A stretch of DNA of 64,000 bases from contig NZ_CP052859.1 of assembly GCF_012935695.1 (NCBI RefSeq), positions 2,025,001-2,089,000 on the forward strand. Direction: 5' to 3'. Shown here in pieces: positions 16,545 through 24,969 of this stretch (its first letter is position 1; every line of letters starts with the position of its first letter). The notes under the pieces are model-generated. The model was not told the origin of the DNA. It searched no databases and saw only the letters and a list, made by a program, of their open reading frames with translations. The stretch is from Pseudomonas sp. ADAK18. Its GTDB lineage: Bacteria; Pseudomonadota; Gammaproteobacteria; Pseudomonadales; Pseudomonadaceae. The position numbers and the translations under genes are program-made.

Positions 16545-17543
16545 ATGACCCGCCCGCGCTTTTTGCCTGATAACTTCACCCTGACCCTGATTGGCACGGT
16601 GATTTTCGCCTCGTTGTTGCCCGTCAGCGGCCAGGCCTCTGTGGCCTTTGGCTGGCTGACCAACCTGGCCATCGCGCTGCTGTTTTTCCTGCATGGTGCC
16701 AAGCTGTCGCGCCAGGCCATCGTCGCCGGCGCCGGTCATTGGCGCCTGCACCTGCTGGTGTTCAGCCTGACTTTCGTGTTGTTTCCACTGCTGGGCCTGG
16801 CGCTCAAGCCGGTGCTGTCGCCGCTGATTGGCAAAGACCTGTACATGGGCATGCTTTACCTGTGTGCACTGCCGGCCACGGTGCAATCGGCGATTGCCTT
16901 TACCTCCCTGGCCCGGGGCAATATCCCGGCGGCGATTTGCAGCGCGGCGGCGTCCAGCCTGTTCGGGATCTTCCTGACACCGTTGCTGGTGACCTTGCTG
17001 CTGAATGTCCATGGCGATGGCGGTTCCACCGTTGATGCGATCCTGAAAATCAGCGTGCAATTGCTGCTGCCGTTTATTGCCGGGCAGATTGCTCGGCGCT
17101 GGATCGGTGAATGGGTGGGCCGCAACAAGACCTGGCTGAAGTTCGTCGATCAGGGCTCGATTCTGTTGGTGGTTTACGGTGCGTTCAGTGAAGCAGTGAA
17201 TGAAGGCATCTGGCACCAGATTCCTCTGTGGGAGCTGGGCGGGCTGGTGGTGGCGTGCTGCGTACTGCTGGCATTGGTGCTGGTGGCGTCGACGGTGTTG
17301 GGCAAGGCCTTTGGTTTTAGTCAGGAAGACCGTATCACCATTCTGTTTTGTGGTTCGAAGAAAAGCCTGGCAACCGGGGTGCCCATGGCGCAGGTGTTGT
17401 TTGCGGGAGCGACCATGGGCGTGCTGATCCTGCCATTGATGCTGTTTCACCAGATTCAGTTGATGGTATGCGCGGCGTTGGCGCAGCGCTATGCCCAGCG
17501 GCCGGAGTCGATTCCTGAGTTGATGGGGCAGGTGGATCCCTGA
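16545..17543 (+). CDS. Bile acid:sodium symporter family (SBF/YfeH-like) membrane protein
   Basis: This 332-residue membrane protein has about 10 hydrophobic segments and matches the YfeH-like SBF branch. Landmarks are FFLHGAKLSRQAI, ALPATVQSAIAFTSLARGN and FCGSKKSLATGVPMAQVLF, the last being the conserved crossover region. Translation could begin at 16512, but 16545 has GGAAG upstream at better spacing and gives the usual N-terminus. The transported substrate is unknown. The divergent AraC gene is the probable regulator. Confidence 0.85.
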   Translation: MTRPRFLPDNFTLTLIGTVIFASLLPVSGQASVAFGWLTNLAIALLFFLHGAKLSRQAIVAGAGHWRLHLLVFSLTFVLFPLLGLALKPVLSPLIGKDLYMGMLYLCALPATVQSAIAFTSLARGNIPAAICSAAASSLFGIFLTPLLVTLLLNVHGDGGSTVDAILKISVQLLLPFIAGQIARRWIGEWVGRNKTWLKFVDQGSILLVVYGAFSEAVNEGIWHQIPLWELGGLVVACCVLLALVLVASTVLGKAFGFSQEDRITILFCGSKKSLATGVPMAQVLFAGATMGVLILPLMLFHQIQLMVCAALAQRYAQRPESIPELMGQVDP

Positions 17544-17660
17544 TTTGCTGAGACTTGGTTGGCAATCTGAAAAAATAAGTGGGATCGGGCAGCGTAAAGG
17601 CTAAAGCTGGCGACCAGACTGACGACGTAATCCTTAACTTCCCAAGTAAGGAGCGTCGGC

Positions 17661-18038
17661 ATGAACCTCAAGCGTTTGTCAGTGGTTACAGGGCTCTTTT
17701 TCACCATGGTGGGCTCCTGCGGTGCAACGCCGCAAGCGACTCAGGGCGTGATTCAGTTTCATGGCAGCATTGTGGAGTCCAGTTGTGCCAGCAACGCGGC
17801 CGGAGCGGTCATGGAGCTTAAAGGGTGTTCACCTGCCAGTCGCGGCAGTCAAATAAATGTACGCAGCGTTCAACCAGTCAGCAGCGTGACGGCGCTCGAC
17901 CATTCGGCGGTCAGCGTCAAGCTGATGGCCGACAGCGGTGCAGGCAGGCGCTATTACGACCAGCAATACGTGCTGGTGAACAATGCCGGCAAGCAGGTCT
18001 ACTCCGGAACCTATTTGATTACCCTGACCTCACCCTGA
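17661..18038 (+). CDS. Type 1 fimbrial-like exported protein, orphan
   Basis: This is a 125-residue exported protein with a signal peptide (LSVVTGLFFTMVGSCGA). The mature part begins like a chaperone-usher pilin: GVIQFHGSIVESSCASNAAG has the pilin-type strand and first cysteine, and a second cysteine (LKGCSP) would form the usual disulfide. It ends YSGTYLITLTSP. It is shorter than true pilins, and no usher or chaperone gene is nearby, so it may be a stand-alone secreted protein. A terminator follows. Confidence 0.7.
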   Translation: MNLKRLSVVTGLFFTMVGSCGATPQATQGVIQFHGSIVESSCASNAAGAVMELKGCSPASRGSQINVRSVQPVSSVTALDHSAVSVKLMADSGAGRRYYDQQYVLVNNAGKQVYSGTYLITLTSP

Positions 18039-18086
18039 CAGGTTTCGCTACCCTTCCTTGCGCCCGACATTTATCGTTGGCACTGC

Positions 18087-18112
18087 AATAGAGGCTTCGG
18101 CCTCTATTTTTG
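18087..18112 (+). terminator. Rho-independent terminator after fimbrial-like gene
   Basis: Stem ATAGAGGC / GCCTCTAT with a stable TTCG loop (18088-18107), followed directly by TTTT. It is a canonical intrinsic terminator. Confidence 0.9.
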
Positions 18113-18209
18113 TTGCGGTAACATTCAACTCACCCTGCTGTCTTTCACGATGTCCCCGCGTCGGGGGAAGTCGATCCATCGGCCTGTCTGTTCATCCATA
18201 GAGTTTTAA

Positions 18210-19394
18210 ATGACCATCTCAGCGGCTACACCCCAGGCCAACTGGCAGCCCGTCATCGCGCTGGCGCTGGCCGCCTTTGTCTTCAACACCACTGAATTCG
18301 TCCCGGTCGGCCTGCTCAGTGCCATCGGTCTGAGCTTCGACATGCCGGTCGCGAAGGTCGGGCTGATGCTCACCATCTACGCCTGGGTCGTCTCCCTGAC
18401 CTCGCTGCCGGTGATGCTGATGACCCGCAACGTCGAGCGGCGCAAGCTATTGATCGTGCTGTTCGGCCTGTTCATCGTCAGCCATATCCTGTCCAGCGTG
18501 GCCACCGGCTTCGGCATGCTGATGGTCAGCCGTATCGGTATCGCGCTGTCCCACGCGCTGTTCTGGTCCATCACCGCGTCCCTGGCCGTACGCCTGGCGC
18601 CGGAAGGCAAGCAGGTCCAGGCCCTTGGATTGCTGGCAACCGGCACCTCGTTGGCGATGGTCTTGGGTATCCCGCTCGGCCGCTTGCTGGGCGAAGCCAT
18701 GGGTTGGCGCACCACTTTTATCGTCATCGCCGCCTTTGCGGCTGCGCTGGTGTTCTGGCTGGCGCGGACATTGCCGTTGCTGCCGAGCCAGAACTCCGGC
18801 TCCCTGAGAAGCCTGCCCATGTTGTTCAAGCGCCCGGCACTGGTGGCGCTTTATGTGTTGACTGCGCTGGTGGTCACCGCCCAATTCACCGCCTACAGCT
18901 ACATAGAACCCTTCGTCGAAGACGTCGCCGGCATGAGCGGTAACACGGTGACTCTGGTGCTGCTGGTGTTCGGTGGTGCGGGCATCATCGGTTCACTGCT
19001 GTTCAGCCTGCTGCACCGGTTCAATCCTTATCGCTTCCTGATTACTGCGGTCACTGTGCTCACCCTGTGCCTGGCTTTGCTGTTGCCGTTGAGTGGAGAG
19101 GTGTCGTACCTGGTGACGTTGAGCGTGTTCTGGGGCATGGCGATCATGGCTTTCGGCCTGGCGCTGCAATCCAAAGTGCTGGTGTTGGCACCTGATGCCA
19201 CGGATGTGGCCATGGCGATGTTTTCTGGCATCTACAACATCGGCATTGGCGGCGGGGCGTTGCTGGGCAGTTGGGTGGGCGGGCAGTTTGGCTTTGCTTA
19301 CATCGGTGCGGCGGGCGGGTTGCTGGCGGCGTTGGCGTTGGGGGTTTACTGCGTGGCGATCTACCGGTTTGGGCAGGGGGGCGCTCGGCAGTAG
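18210..19394 (+). CDS. sotB: Sugar efflux transporter, MFS (SotB family)
   Basis: This 394-residue drug/sugar:H+ antiporter matches SotB/YdeA. The N-terminal [20 protein letters not shown] is characteristic. The motif region [20 protein letters not shown] and [28 protein letters not shown] are family landmarks. About 12 hydrophobic segments are visible and length is normal. In E. coli this family exports arabinose and IPTG. It is monocistronic here, between a terminator and a convergent thioesterase gene. Confidence 0.9.
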   Translation: MTISAATPQANWQPVIALALAAFVFNTTEFVPVGLLSAIGLSFDMPVAKVGLMLTIYAWVVSLTSLPVMLMTRNVERRKLLIVLFGLFIVSHILSSVATGFGMLMVSRIGIALSHALFWSITASLAVRLAPEGKQVQALGLLATGTSLAMVLGIPLGRLLGEAMGWRTTFIVIAAFAAALVFWLARTLPLLPSQNSGSLRSLPMLFKRPALVALYVLTALVVTAQFTAYSYIEPFVEDVAGMSGNTVTLVLLVFGGAGIIGSLLFSLLHRFNPYRFLITAVTVLTLCLALLLPLSGEVSYLVTLSVFWGMAIMAFGLALQSKVLVLAPDATDVAMAMFSGIYNIGIGGGALLGSWVGGQFGFAYIGAAGGLLAALALGVYCVAIYRFGQGGARQ

Positions 19395-19547
19395 GGCACG
19401 GGTGTAAGACCACTATTTTATAAAAACTCCGTGGTGGTCTGACCTTTACGTGTGCAACGCGTTTATCCAGTAAACACGCATTACCGTTAACGACCATCAC
19501 TACCCAGCCCGCGCCTACAGTGACTTCATGCGTCGAGCTGGCGGGCA

Positions 19548-20096
19548 CTAACCCGCCCGACCTTCCTCCTCCCGCAACTGCCTACTCATCCCATCACAAC
19601 TGCGGGCCCAATCCACCAGCCACTGCGGCATCGGCGGTGACTGTTCGCTCACCCCCAACTCCCGCAGCAATTGCGCGGGTGGGATTGTGCCCTTGGCCGA
19701 GCGAAACAGCCCGCGCATCACCACCACGCCTACCACGCGACCGTTACTGATAAAACGGTGCTCCATCAGGCTCCATTTCTCGTCCCAGCCCAACATCCGC
19801 GTGTGAATTTCAAACGCTTCGAACAGTTTCAGTTCCCGCCGAAACTTACCCCAGGTGTCGCCCACAATCGGCACGGCCTTGTGGCGCAAAGCAACGCGGA
19901 ATGCGCCGGTACGCAGGACGAAGTCCATGCGCCCGACATCCGCCAGGGTGAAGTACCGGCCATTGGTGACGTGTCGGTTCAGGTCCAGGTCGGTCGGCCA
20001 TACCCGCATCCGTATAACGGTGGTTGCAGCGCCGTCGACGGGCTTGCGCCAGGGGCGGCGAAACAGCATGTACAGCAAGCGAAACCACAGATTCAT
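19548..20096 (-). CDS. Hot-dog-fold thioesterase, THEM6-like
   Basis: This is a 182-residue protein with an N-terminal hydrophobic/basic segment (LWFRLLYMLFRRPWRKP). A 4-hydroxybenzoyl-CoA-thioesterase-like hot-dog fold follows, with the motif DLDLNRHVTNGRYFTLADVG (Asp at the active-site position). RTGAFRVALRHKAVPIVGDT and KWSLMEHRFISNGRVVGVVV complete the domain. These proteins probably hydrolyse acyl-CoAs near the membrane; the substrate is unknown. It is divergent from the GlxA-type regulator. Confidence 0.83.
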   Translation of the reverse strand: MNLWFRLLYMLFRRPWRKPVDGAATTVIRMRVWPTDLDLNRHVTNGRYFTLADVGRMDFVLRTGAFRVALRHKAVPIVGDTWGKFRRELKLFEAFEIHTRMLGWDEKWSLMEHRFISNGRVVGVVVMRGLFRSAKGTIPPAQLLRELGVSEQSPPMPQWLVDWARSCDGMSRQLREEEGRAG

Positions 20097-20203
20097 AAAA
20101 AATGCCCAGCAGTGATAAGTGGCTGCACTGTAGTGGGTGTGGATCGGGTAAGGTAGGTGCGCAAATGACTTTTTCCATGCGAAAAGCGCAAGTAGGCTTC
20201 TTT

Positions 20204-21163
20204 ATGCACATTACCTTGCTCCTGGCCGATCACTGTTCCGCTGCCGGTGCTACCACGGCACTGGAGATGCTCAATGCGGCCAACCTGTTCGCGGAGGTCG
20301 CGCCGTTTGAGGTGGTGGCGGTTTCGCTGGATGGCCAAGAGGTGAACGCCTGGGGAGGGCAGCGGTTGCGGGCGGACCGTGCCCTGGCGCAGGTTGGGCG
20401 GACCGATCTGGTGTTGATTCCGGGTTTTCTGTTCACCCTCAAGCAGGCCATGCCGACGTTTCCCGCGTACGGTCCATGGCTGCGCCAGCAACACGCTCAG
20501 GGTGCGGTGGTGGCGTCGATGTGTACGGCGGCGTTCATGCTGGCCGAGGTCGGGTTGCTGGATGGATTGCGGGCGACCACCCACTGGACGTTTGCCGATT
20601 ACTTTCGGCATCGGTACGCCGAGGTGGTGCTGGATGAGGCGCAGATGCTGTGCGAAGAAAACCGGGTGATCACCTGCGGCGGCGCGACGGCGGCGATGGA
20701 CCTGTTGCTGCATCTGATCCGCCGCTTCGGGTCGCCGGAGCTGGCGCAAACCTGCAGTAAGTACCTGCTGATCGACAAGGTGCGCAGCGAGCAATCGGTC
20801 TATGCCATGTGGTCGCTGCCCAAGGCGCACGGCGACGCTGACATCCTGCGGGTGCAGCATTGGCTGGAGCAGCATTTCCCCCAGCCGCTGGTGATTGATG
20901 ACGTGGCCCAGCGCTTTGGCTTTGGCGTGCGCAATTTCAAGCGGCGCTTCAAGGACGCCACCGGCTACACGCCGATTGCTTACCTGCAAACCCTGCGCCT
21001 GGAGCGGGCCAAGCAGTTGCTGGAGTCCAGCCGCATGACGCTGGAGAGCATCACCTACGCGGTGGGCTATGAAGACAGCAACTCGTTTCGGCGGTTGTTC
21101 CAACAGCGGGTCGGCCTGTTGCCGGCGGCGTACCGCAAGCGATTCCAGTCCAATATGGGCTGA
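20204..21163 (+). CDS. GlxA-type transcriptional regulator (DJ-1/PfpI domain plus AraC HTH)
   Basis: This 319-residue regulator joins an N-terminal DJ-1/PfpI domain to a C-terminal AraC double HTH. The first part includes ITLLLADHCSAAGATTALEM and the nucleophile-elbow region ASMCTAAFMLAEVGLLDG. The HTH region includes FGVRNFKRRFKDATGYTPIA and ITYAVGYEDSNSFRRLFQQR. The start is uncertain: 20204 puts the first beta strand at the N-terminus, while 20165 or 20177 would add 9-13 residues. Relatives (GbdR, ArgR, CdhR) control amine and amino-acid catabolism. Confidence 0.88.
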   Translation: MHITLLLADHCSAAGATTALEMLNAANLFAEVAPFEVVAVSLDGQEVNAWGGQRLRADRALAQVGRTDLVLIPGFLFTLKQAMPTFPAYGPWLRQQHAQGAVVASMCTAAFMLAEVGLLDGLRATTHWTFADYFRHRYAEVVLDEAQMLCEENRVITCGGATAAMDLLLHLIRRFGSPELAQTCSKYLLIDKVRSEQSVYAMWSLPKAHGDADILRVQHWLEQHFPQPLVIDDVAQRFGFGVRNFKRRFKDATGYTPIAYLQTLRLERAKQLLESSRMTLESITYAVGYEDSNSFRRLFQQRVGLLPAAYRKRFQSNMG

Positions 21164-21164
21164 G

Positions 21165-22028
21165 TCAACGCTGCAACTGCGGCTCGCCCTCGATGCACTC
21201 CACCAGAAAATCCATCACCACCTTCACCGAAGGCGAACGCCGAATATCCGGGTACACCGTCAGCCAGATATCCCGCACCGGGCCTTCGCTGCCGGTGGGC
21301 AGGCGCACCAGCGCCGGGTCGTTATCGCCGATGATTGTCGGCAGCACCACTGCGCCCACTTCAGCCCTGGCGGCCATTTGCTGGGTGATCAGGTCGCTGG
21401 CGGCGAATACCATTTTTCGGGTGCCGCGTAGCTGATGCATCCAGGCTTGTTGGGGCAGGTGGTCACGGGTCGCGTCATAGGCAATGAAGGTCCACTGTTC
21501 GGTTGACTGTTGCCTGAGGGCAGGCGTGCCATACAGGCCAAAGCGCACGACACCCACCTGCCGGCGTACCAGCGCCTCTTCGTCGGGGCGTACCGTGCGC
21601 AGGGCAATGTCGGCCTCGCCCTTGTCCAGCGCGGCGAGCGTCGTCGAGGACATCAGCACGATATTCAACTGCGGGTATTGGCGCCTGAGCCGGGCGACAT
21701 GGGGCGCGATGCAGTGGATGGCGATGGACGGCGGGCAACTGACCTTGACCGTACCGGCGACGTCAATCGAGGCGGCACGGGACAAGCGCATCACTTCGCC
21801 GGCCATTTCGCTCATGCCCGCCGCCAGTTTGGCCAATGCCAAGCCTTCTTCGGTCAGAGGGCGACTTCTGGGCAGGCGGTCCACCAGCTTCAATCCCAGG
21901 GATTTTTCCAGGGCATCCACCCGGCGGCCGACGGTGGCGTGTTCCACCTGCAATTCCCGGGCGGCGGCGGACAGTGACTGGGTGCGCGCCAAGACGGTGA
22001 AGAAGTACAGATCCTGCCAGTCGAACAT
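21165..22028 (-). CDS. LysR-family regulator
   Basis: This is a 287-residue LTTR. The winged HTH spans about 1-60 (FDWQDLYFFTVLARTQSLSA, then LQVEHATVGRRVDALEKSLG), and a substrate-binding domain follows (VAGTVKVSCPPSIAIHCIAP). The open frame extends 200 codons upstream, but the LTTR N-terminus fixes the start at 22028. It is divergent from the quinone oxidoreductase gene at 22131, its expected target. The C-terminus ends 1 bp after the GlxA-type gene, tail to tail. Confidence 0.9.
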   Translation of the reverse strand: MFDWQDLYFFTVLARTQSLSAAARELQVEHATVGRRVDALEKSLGLKLVDRLPRSRPLTEEGLALAKLAAGMSEMAGEVMRLSRAASIDVAGTVKVSCPPSIAIHCIAPHVARLRRQYPQLNIVLMSSTTLAALDKGEADIALRTVRPDEEALVRRQVGVVRFGLYGTPALRQQSTEQWTFIAYDATRDHLPQQAWMHQLRGTRKMVFAASDLITQQMAARAEVGAVVLPTIIGDNDPALVRLPTGSEGPVRDIWLTVYPDIRRSPSVKVVMDFLVECIEGEPQLQR

Positions 22029-22130
22029 CGGGTTATTTCCGCACAGAGGGTGGGAGAGATTGGGGAGTTCTCGTACAGAGACAGCCCTTTTACCATGGCG
22101 CATCCCCCCTGCAAACGGAGTTGTCACGCG

Positions 22131-23135
22131 ATGAAAGCCCTTACCCTGGAAACCTACGGCGGTCCGGAAGTTGTTCACCTGCGCCACGATGTGCCAACGC
22201 CGCGTGTAACGCCTGGCCATGTGCTGATCAAGGTCGCCTGCGCCGGGATCAATTTCATGGATATCCATACCCGCCAAGGCAAATACGCTCAGTCCTCGAC
22301 TTACCCGGTAAGGCTGCCTTGCACCTTGGGGATGGAGGGCGCGGGTCTGGTGATTGAGGCAGGCGAGGGCGTGACTCATCTGGCGCCGGGGGATCGTGTG
22401 GCGTGGTGCATCGCCTGGGGCGCCTTCGCTGAATACGCCAGTGTGCCTGCTGCGCGGGTGGCGCAAATCCCTGCGGCCATCGGCTTCGATCAGGCGGCTG
22501 CGGCGATGTTCCAGGGCTGTACCGCGCACTACCTGATTGAAGACGTCGCCAGGTTGCAGGCGGGCCATGCATGCCTGGTGCATGCCGCCTCGGGCAGTAT
22601 TGGCCAGTTGCTGGTGCAGATGGCGCACCGTCTGGGTGCCACGGTGTTTACCACGGGCAGCACCGCCGAGAAGTGCGCCATCGCGTTGCAGCGCGGTGCC
22701 GATCAGGCGTGGGAGTATGACGGCGGTCGCTTTGCCGATCGGGTGCTGGAGGCCACCGACGGTGTGGGTGTGGATGTGGTGTTTGACTCCGTAGGCAAGT
22801 CCACCTTGCGTGACAGTTTCCGTGCATGCCGCACACGAGGCCTGATCGTTAATTACGGCAATGTCTCCGGCTCGTTGATCGACCTGGACCCCATGGAGTT
22901 GGGGGAAGCCGGTTCACTCTTCCTGACCCGGCCGCGGCTGGCCGATCACATGGCCGATGGCCCGACCGTGCAACGGCGCGCCAATGCAGTGTTCGCGGCG
23001 ATGCTTGAAGGCTCGCTGACGGTGGATATCGAAGGGCATTACACGATGGAGGAGGTGCAACAGGTTCACGCCCGGATCGAGGCGCGGCAACAGGTGGGCA
23101 AGGCGGTGATGTGGGTCGATCGCAACCTTGAATAA
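22131..23135 (+). CDS. NADPH:quinone reductase / zinc-independent MDR-family oxidoreductase
   Basis: This 334-residue medium-chain reductase is of the quinone oxidoreductase (Qor) type. The N-terminal GroES-like domain includes VACAGINFMDIHTRQGKY and LGMEGAGLVIEAGEGVTHLA. The Rossmann motif is VHAASGSIGQLLVQMAHRLG. The catalytic-zinc cysteine pattern of alcohol dehydrogenases is absent. The start at 22131 (KALTLETYGGPEV) follows GGAG; the frame is open upstream over the LysR promoter. Regulation by the divergent LysR is likely. Confidence 0.88.
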   Translation: MKALTLETYGGPEVVHLRHDVPTPRVTPGHVLIKVACAGINFMDIHTRQGKYAQSSTYPVRLPCTLGMEGAGLVIEAGEGVTHLAPGDRVAWCIAWGAFAEYASVPAARVAQIPAAIGFDQAAAAMFQGCTAHYLIEDVARLQAGHACLVHAASGSIGQLLVQMAHRLGATVFTTGSTAEKCAIALQRGADQAWEYDGGRFADRVLEATDGVGVDVVFDSVGKSTLRDSFRACRTRGLIVNYGNVSGSLIDLDPMELGEAGSLFLTRPRLADHMADGPTVQRRANAVFAAMLEGSLTVDIEGHYTMEEVQQVHARIEARQQVGKAVMWVDRNLE

Positions 23136-23147
23136 TCCGAGGCGAAA

Positions 23148-23173
23148 AAAAACCGGCTGATCAGGCCGGTTTG
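23148..23173 (-). terminator. Rho-independent terminator, mainly for the minus-strand repeat-protein gene
   Basis: Stem AAACCGGC / GCCGGTTT around TGATCAG. Read on the minus strand it runs into eight T residues (the A-run at 23145-23152), so it terminates the gene at 23199-23429. It may also slow transcripts leaving the oxidoreductase gene. Confidence 0.75.
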
Positions 23174-23198
23174 GGGGTGAACCGCGAACAACACTGGG

Positions 23199-23429
23199 TT
23201 ATGCGCGGTTTTCCATCAGACGGTCAGCGCCACCTTCGGCTACGCGGCGTTCCAACAGGCGATCAGAGCCACCTTCGGCAATCCGGCGATCTTGCAGGCG
23301 GTCAGAACCACCCTCGGCCACCCGGCTTTCCATCAAACGATCCGCGCCGCCTTCAGCGACAACAGGGTGGGCAAAAACATTTACAGCCAGTACCGAAAAA
23401 GTGAGACCGAGGAAGAGTTGGCGTTTCAT
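23199..23429 (-). CDS. Small exported protein of four 13-residue AEGG-DRL repeats
   Basis: This is a 76-residue protein. Residues 1-20 form a signal peptide (RQLFLGLTFSVLAVNVFA). After HPV come four consecutive 13-residue repeats of the form [V/I]AEGG[A/S]DRL-x-[E/D]-x-R, then a final Ala. The repeats are VAEGGADRLMESR, VAEGGSDRLQDRR, IAEGGSDRLLERR and VAEGGADRLMENR. No catalytic domain is present. Similar Pseudomonas microproteins exist under the uninformative name phage infection protein, from memory. It is a monocistron with its own terminator. Function unknown; a structural, metal-binding or precursor-peptide role is possible. Confidence 0.8.
   Translation of the reverse strand: MKRQLFLGLTFSVLAVNVFAHPVVAEGGADRLMESRVAEGGSDRLQDRRIAEGGSDRLLERRVAEGGADRLMENRA
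23205..23360 (-). repeat. Four tandem 39-bp coding repeats
   Basis: The DNA encoding the four 13-residue units is a tandem array of 39-bp copies in perfect frame. The most conserved part of each copy, on the plus strand, reads like GATCAGAGCCACCTTCGGC. Copies have diverged at third positions and at the residues between Leu and Arg, which suggests selection on the AEGG-DRL core. Confidence 0.8.
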
Positions 23430-23564
23430 GAGAGTGTGCTCCGGGATGTCTTGGTTGGTATGGGTTTGATGGTACGCCGTGGATTTTTTAAGAGAACTTC
23501 ATTGGGATGATGGTGACTATCGACGACAGCGATGGACCGGTTGTCCGGGCCATCGCGTGGTTGA

Positions 23565-24287
23565 TCACGGCATTTCTGGCAGCTCACGTGGCCTGAGGTC
23601 GAACACCAGCACCTCGGCGTCCTCGCCGTGGCTCAGGTGAATCTCGCGCTCATCGCGCAGCCGTGCGCCGTCGCCTTCCTGCAAGCGTTGGCCGTTGACT
23701 TCAACGCTGCCCCGCGCCACATGGATGTAGGCATAACGCTCCGGGGCCAAGGTCAGGCTGGCGGCTTCATCACCGTTGAACCGCCCGGCGTAAACCCGTG
23801 CATCCTGGCGAACGCTGAGGGCGCCGTCGGTGCCGTCGGGGGCAATGATCAACTGCAAATGCCCACGTTTCTGCGCCGCGCTGAAATGCTCCTGCTGATA
23901 ACGCGGTTCGGCGCCACCGACGTTGGGCACAATCCAGATTTGCAGGAAGTGCACGCCCTCGGTCGGGCTGTGGTTGAACTCGCTATGGGCCACGCCGCTG
24001 CCGGCGCTCATCAACTGCACGTCACCGGGGCGGATTACCGAGCCGGTGCCGAGGGTGTCCTTGTGTTCCAGGGCGCCTTCGAGCACATAGGAGAAAATCT
24101 CCATGTCGCGGTGTGGGTGTTGGCCGAAGCCTTTACCCGCAGCGACGCGGTCATCGTTGATCACCAGCAGGTCGGAAAAACCCTGTTCCCTCGGGTTCCA
24201 GTAATTGGCGAAGGAAAAGGTATGGAACGACTTCAACCAACCGTGGTTGGCGGCACCGCGTTCCGAGGCTTTGCGAAGGGTCAGCAT
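23565..24287 (-). CDS. Pirin-family protein (YhhW-like quercetinase type)
   Basis: This is a 240-residue bicupin. The family opening is KASERGAANHGWLKSFHTFS, then FANYWNPREQGFSDLLVIND. Metal ligands lie in GFGQHPHRDMEIFSYVLEG (His-His) and SAGSGVAHSEFNHS. The start at 24287 follows GAGGAG; five upstream codons in frame are ignored. Family members bind iron or nickel and some cleave quercetin; the physiological role in Pseudomonas is unclear. It lies downstream of an AraC gene in the same direction. Confidence 0.9.
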   Translation of the reverse strand: MLTLRKASERGAANHGWLKSFHTFSFANYWNPREQGFSDLLVINDDRVAAGKGFGQHPHRDMEIFSYVLEGALEHKDTLGTGSVIRPGDVQLMSAGSGVAHSEFNHSPTEGVHFLQIWIVPNVGGAEPRYQQEHFSAAQKRGHLQLIIAPDGTDGALSVRQDARVYAGRFNGDEAASLTLAPERYAYIHVARGSVEVNGQRLQEGDGARLRDEREIHLSHGEDAEVLVFDLRPRELPEMP

Positions 24288-24359
24288 GGGTCTTCTCCTC
24301 AAGGGGGAGCGGAAGGGCTCCCGGGTTGAGAAGAAGGTTAATGGTTATGAGTTAATTCA

Positions 24360-24800
24360 TTAAGAAGCTGAAAACTGAATAACTGTCTCGCTGAAGTTGA
24401 CAGTCGCTATCTGCATTTTTCTCAGATGATGGCGATACCGCAACTGACGATTACGCCAAGTCATCGGGTTAACCCCTTCACTGCGGCTGAACATATGGCT
24501 GAAATGCGCCTGGTCACAGAATCCGCATTCCTGGCCAATTTGCGTCAGGCTCAGCTCAGAGCCGGCGATCAACACCTTGGCCCGCTGGATACGCTGCTGA
24601 CGAATCCATTCCCGAGGTGACAAGCCTGTGGTGGACTTGAACGCCCTGGAGAAATGGCTGCGCGACAGCGCACATGCTCGGGCGAGTTCCGTCACTTCCA
24701 GGCTTTCCCCAAGGTTAGCGAGGATCAGTTGCTTGACCATGCGCTCGCGGTGGGCGCACAGGGTACCGGTGGTTGAAGCAAAGTGCTCGGGATGGGCCAT
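24360..24800 (-). CDS. Short AraC-family regulator (HTH only)
   Basis: This is a 146-residue protein that is essentially a DNA-binding domain, with the two AraC HTH motifs in LEVTELARACALSRSHFSRA and LTQIGQECGFCDQAHFSHMF. The sensor domain of classical AraC proteins is missing. The frame continues upstream to 25082, but that part overlaps the start of the divergent ABM gene and has no domain character, so 24800 is chosen. It probably controls the divergent ABM-amidohydrolase pair, and perhaps pirin 72 bp downstream. Confidence 0.8.
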   Translation of the reverse strand: MAHPEHFASTTGTLCAHRERMVKQLILANLGESLEVTELARACALSRSHFSRAFKSTTGLSPREWIRQQRIQRAKVLIAGSELSLTQIGQECGFCDQAHFSHMFSRSEGVNPMTWRNRQLRYRHHLRKMQIATVNFSETVIQFSAS

Positions 24801-24969
24801 GGTCGGTTTCCGGGGCTGGGGCAGCGCAATTTCCCTAGAGATTGCTTTACTCAACCGCAGATTGCCAGTGCGGCGTGGATCGGTCGCACACAGCACATAC
24901 ATGCAATTTTTCCATCTCGAAGCGTCGCAGACTGGCGGTACCGTTCGAGCATTCAGGGGAGGCGCAAGC

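Noticed and set aside
21165..22628. A 487-residue version of the LysR protein starting at 22628
   Set aside because: The extra 200 residues overlap the quinone oxidoreductase gene in antisense and have no domain character; the LTTR N-terminus fixes the start at 22028.
24628..24969. An N-terminal extension of the ABM protein
   Set aside because: It would cross the AraC gene in antisense; the GGGGAGG site before 24970 marks the start.
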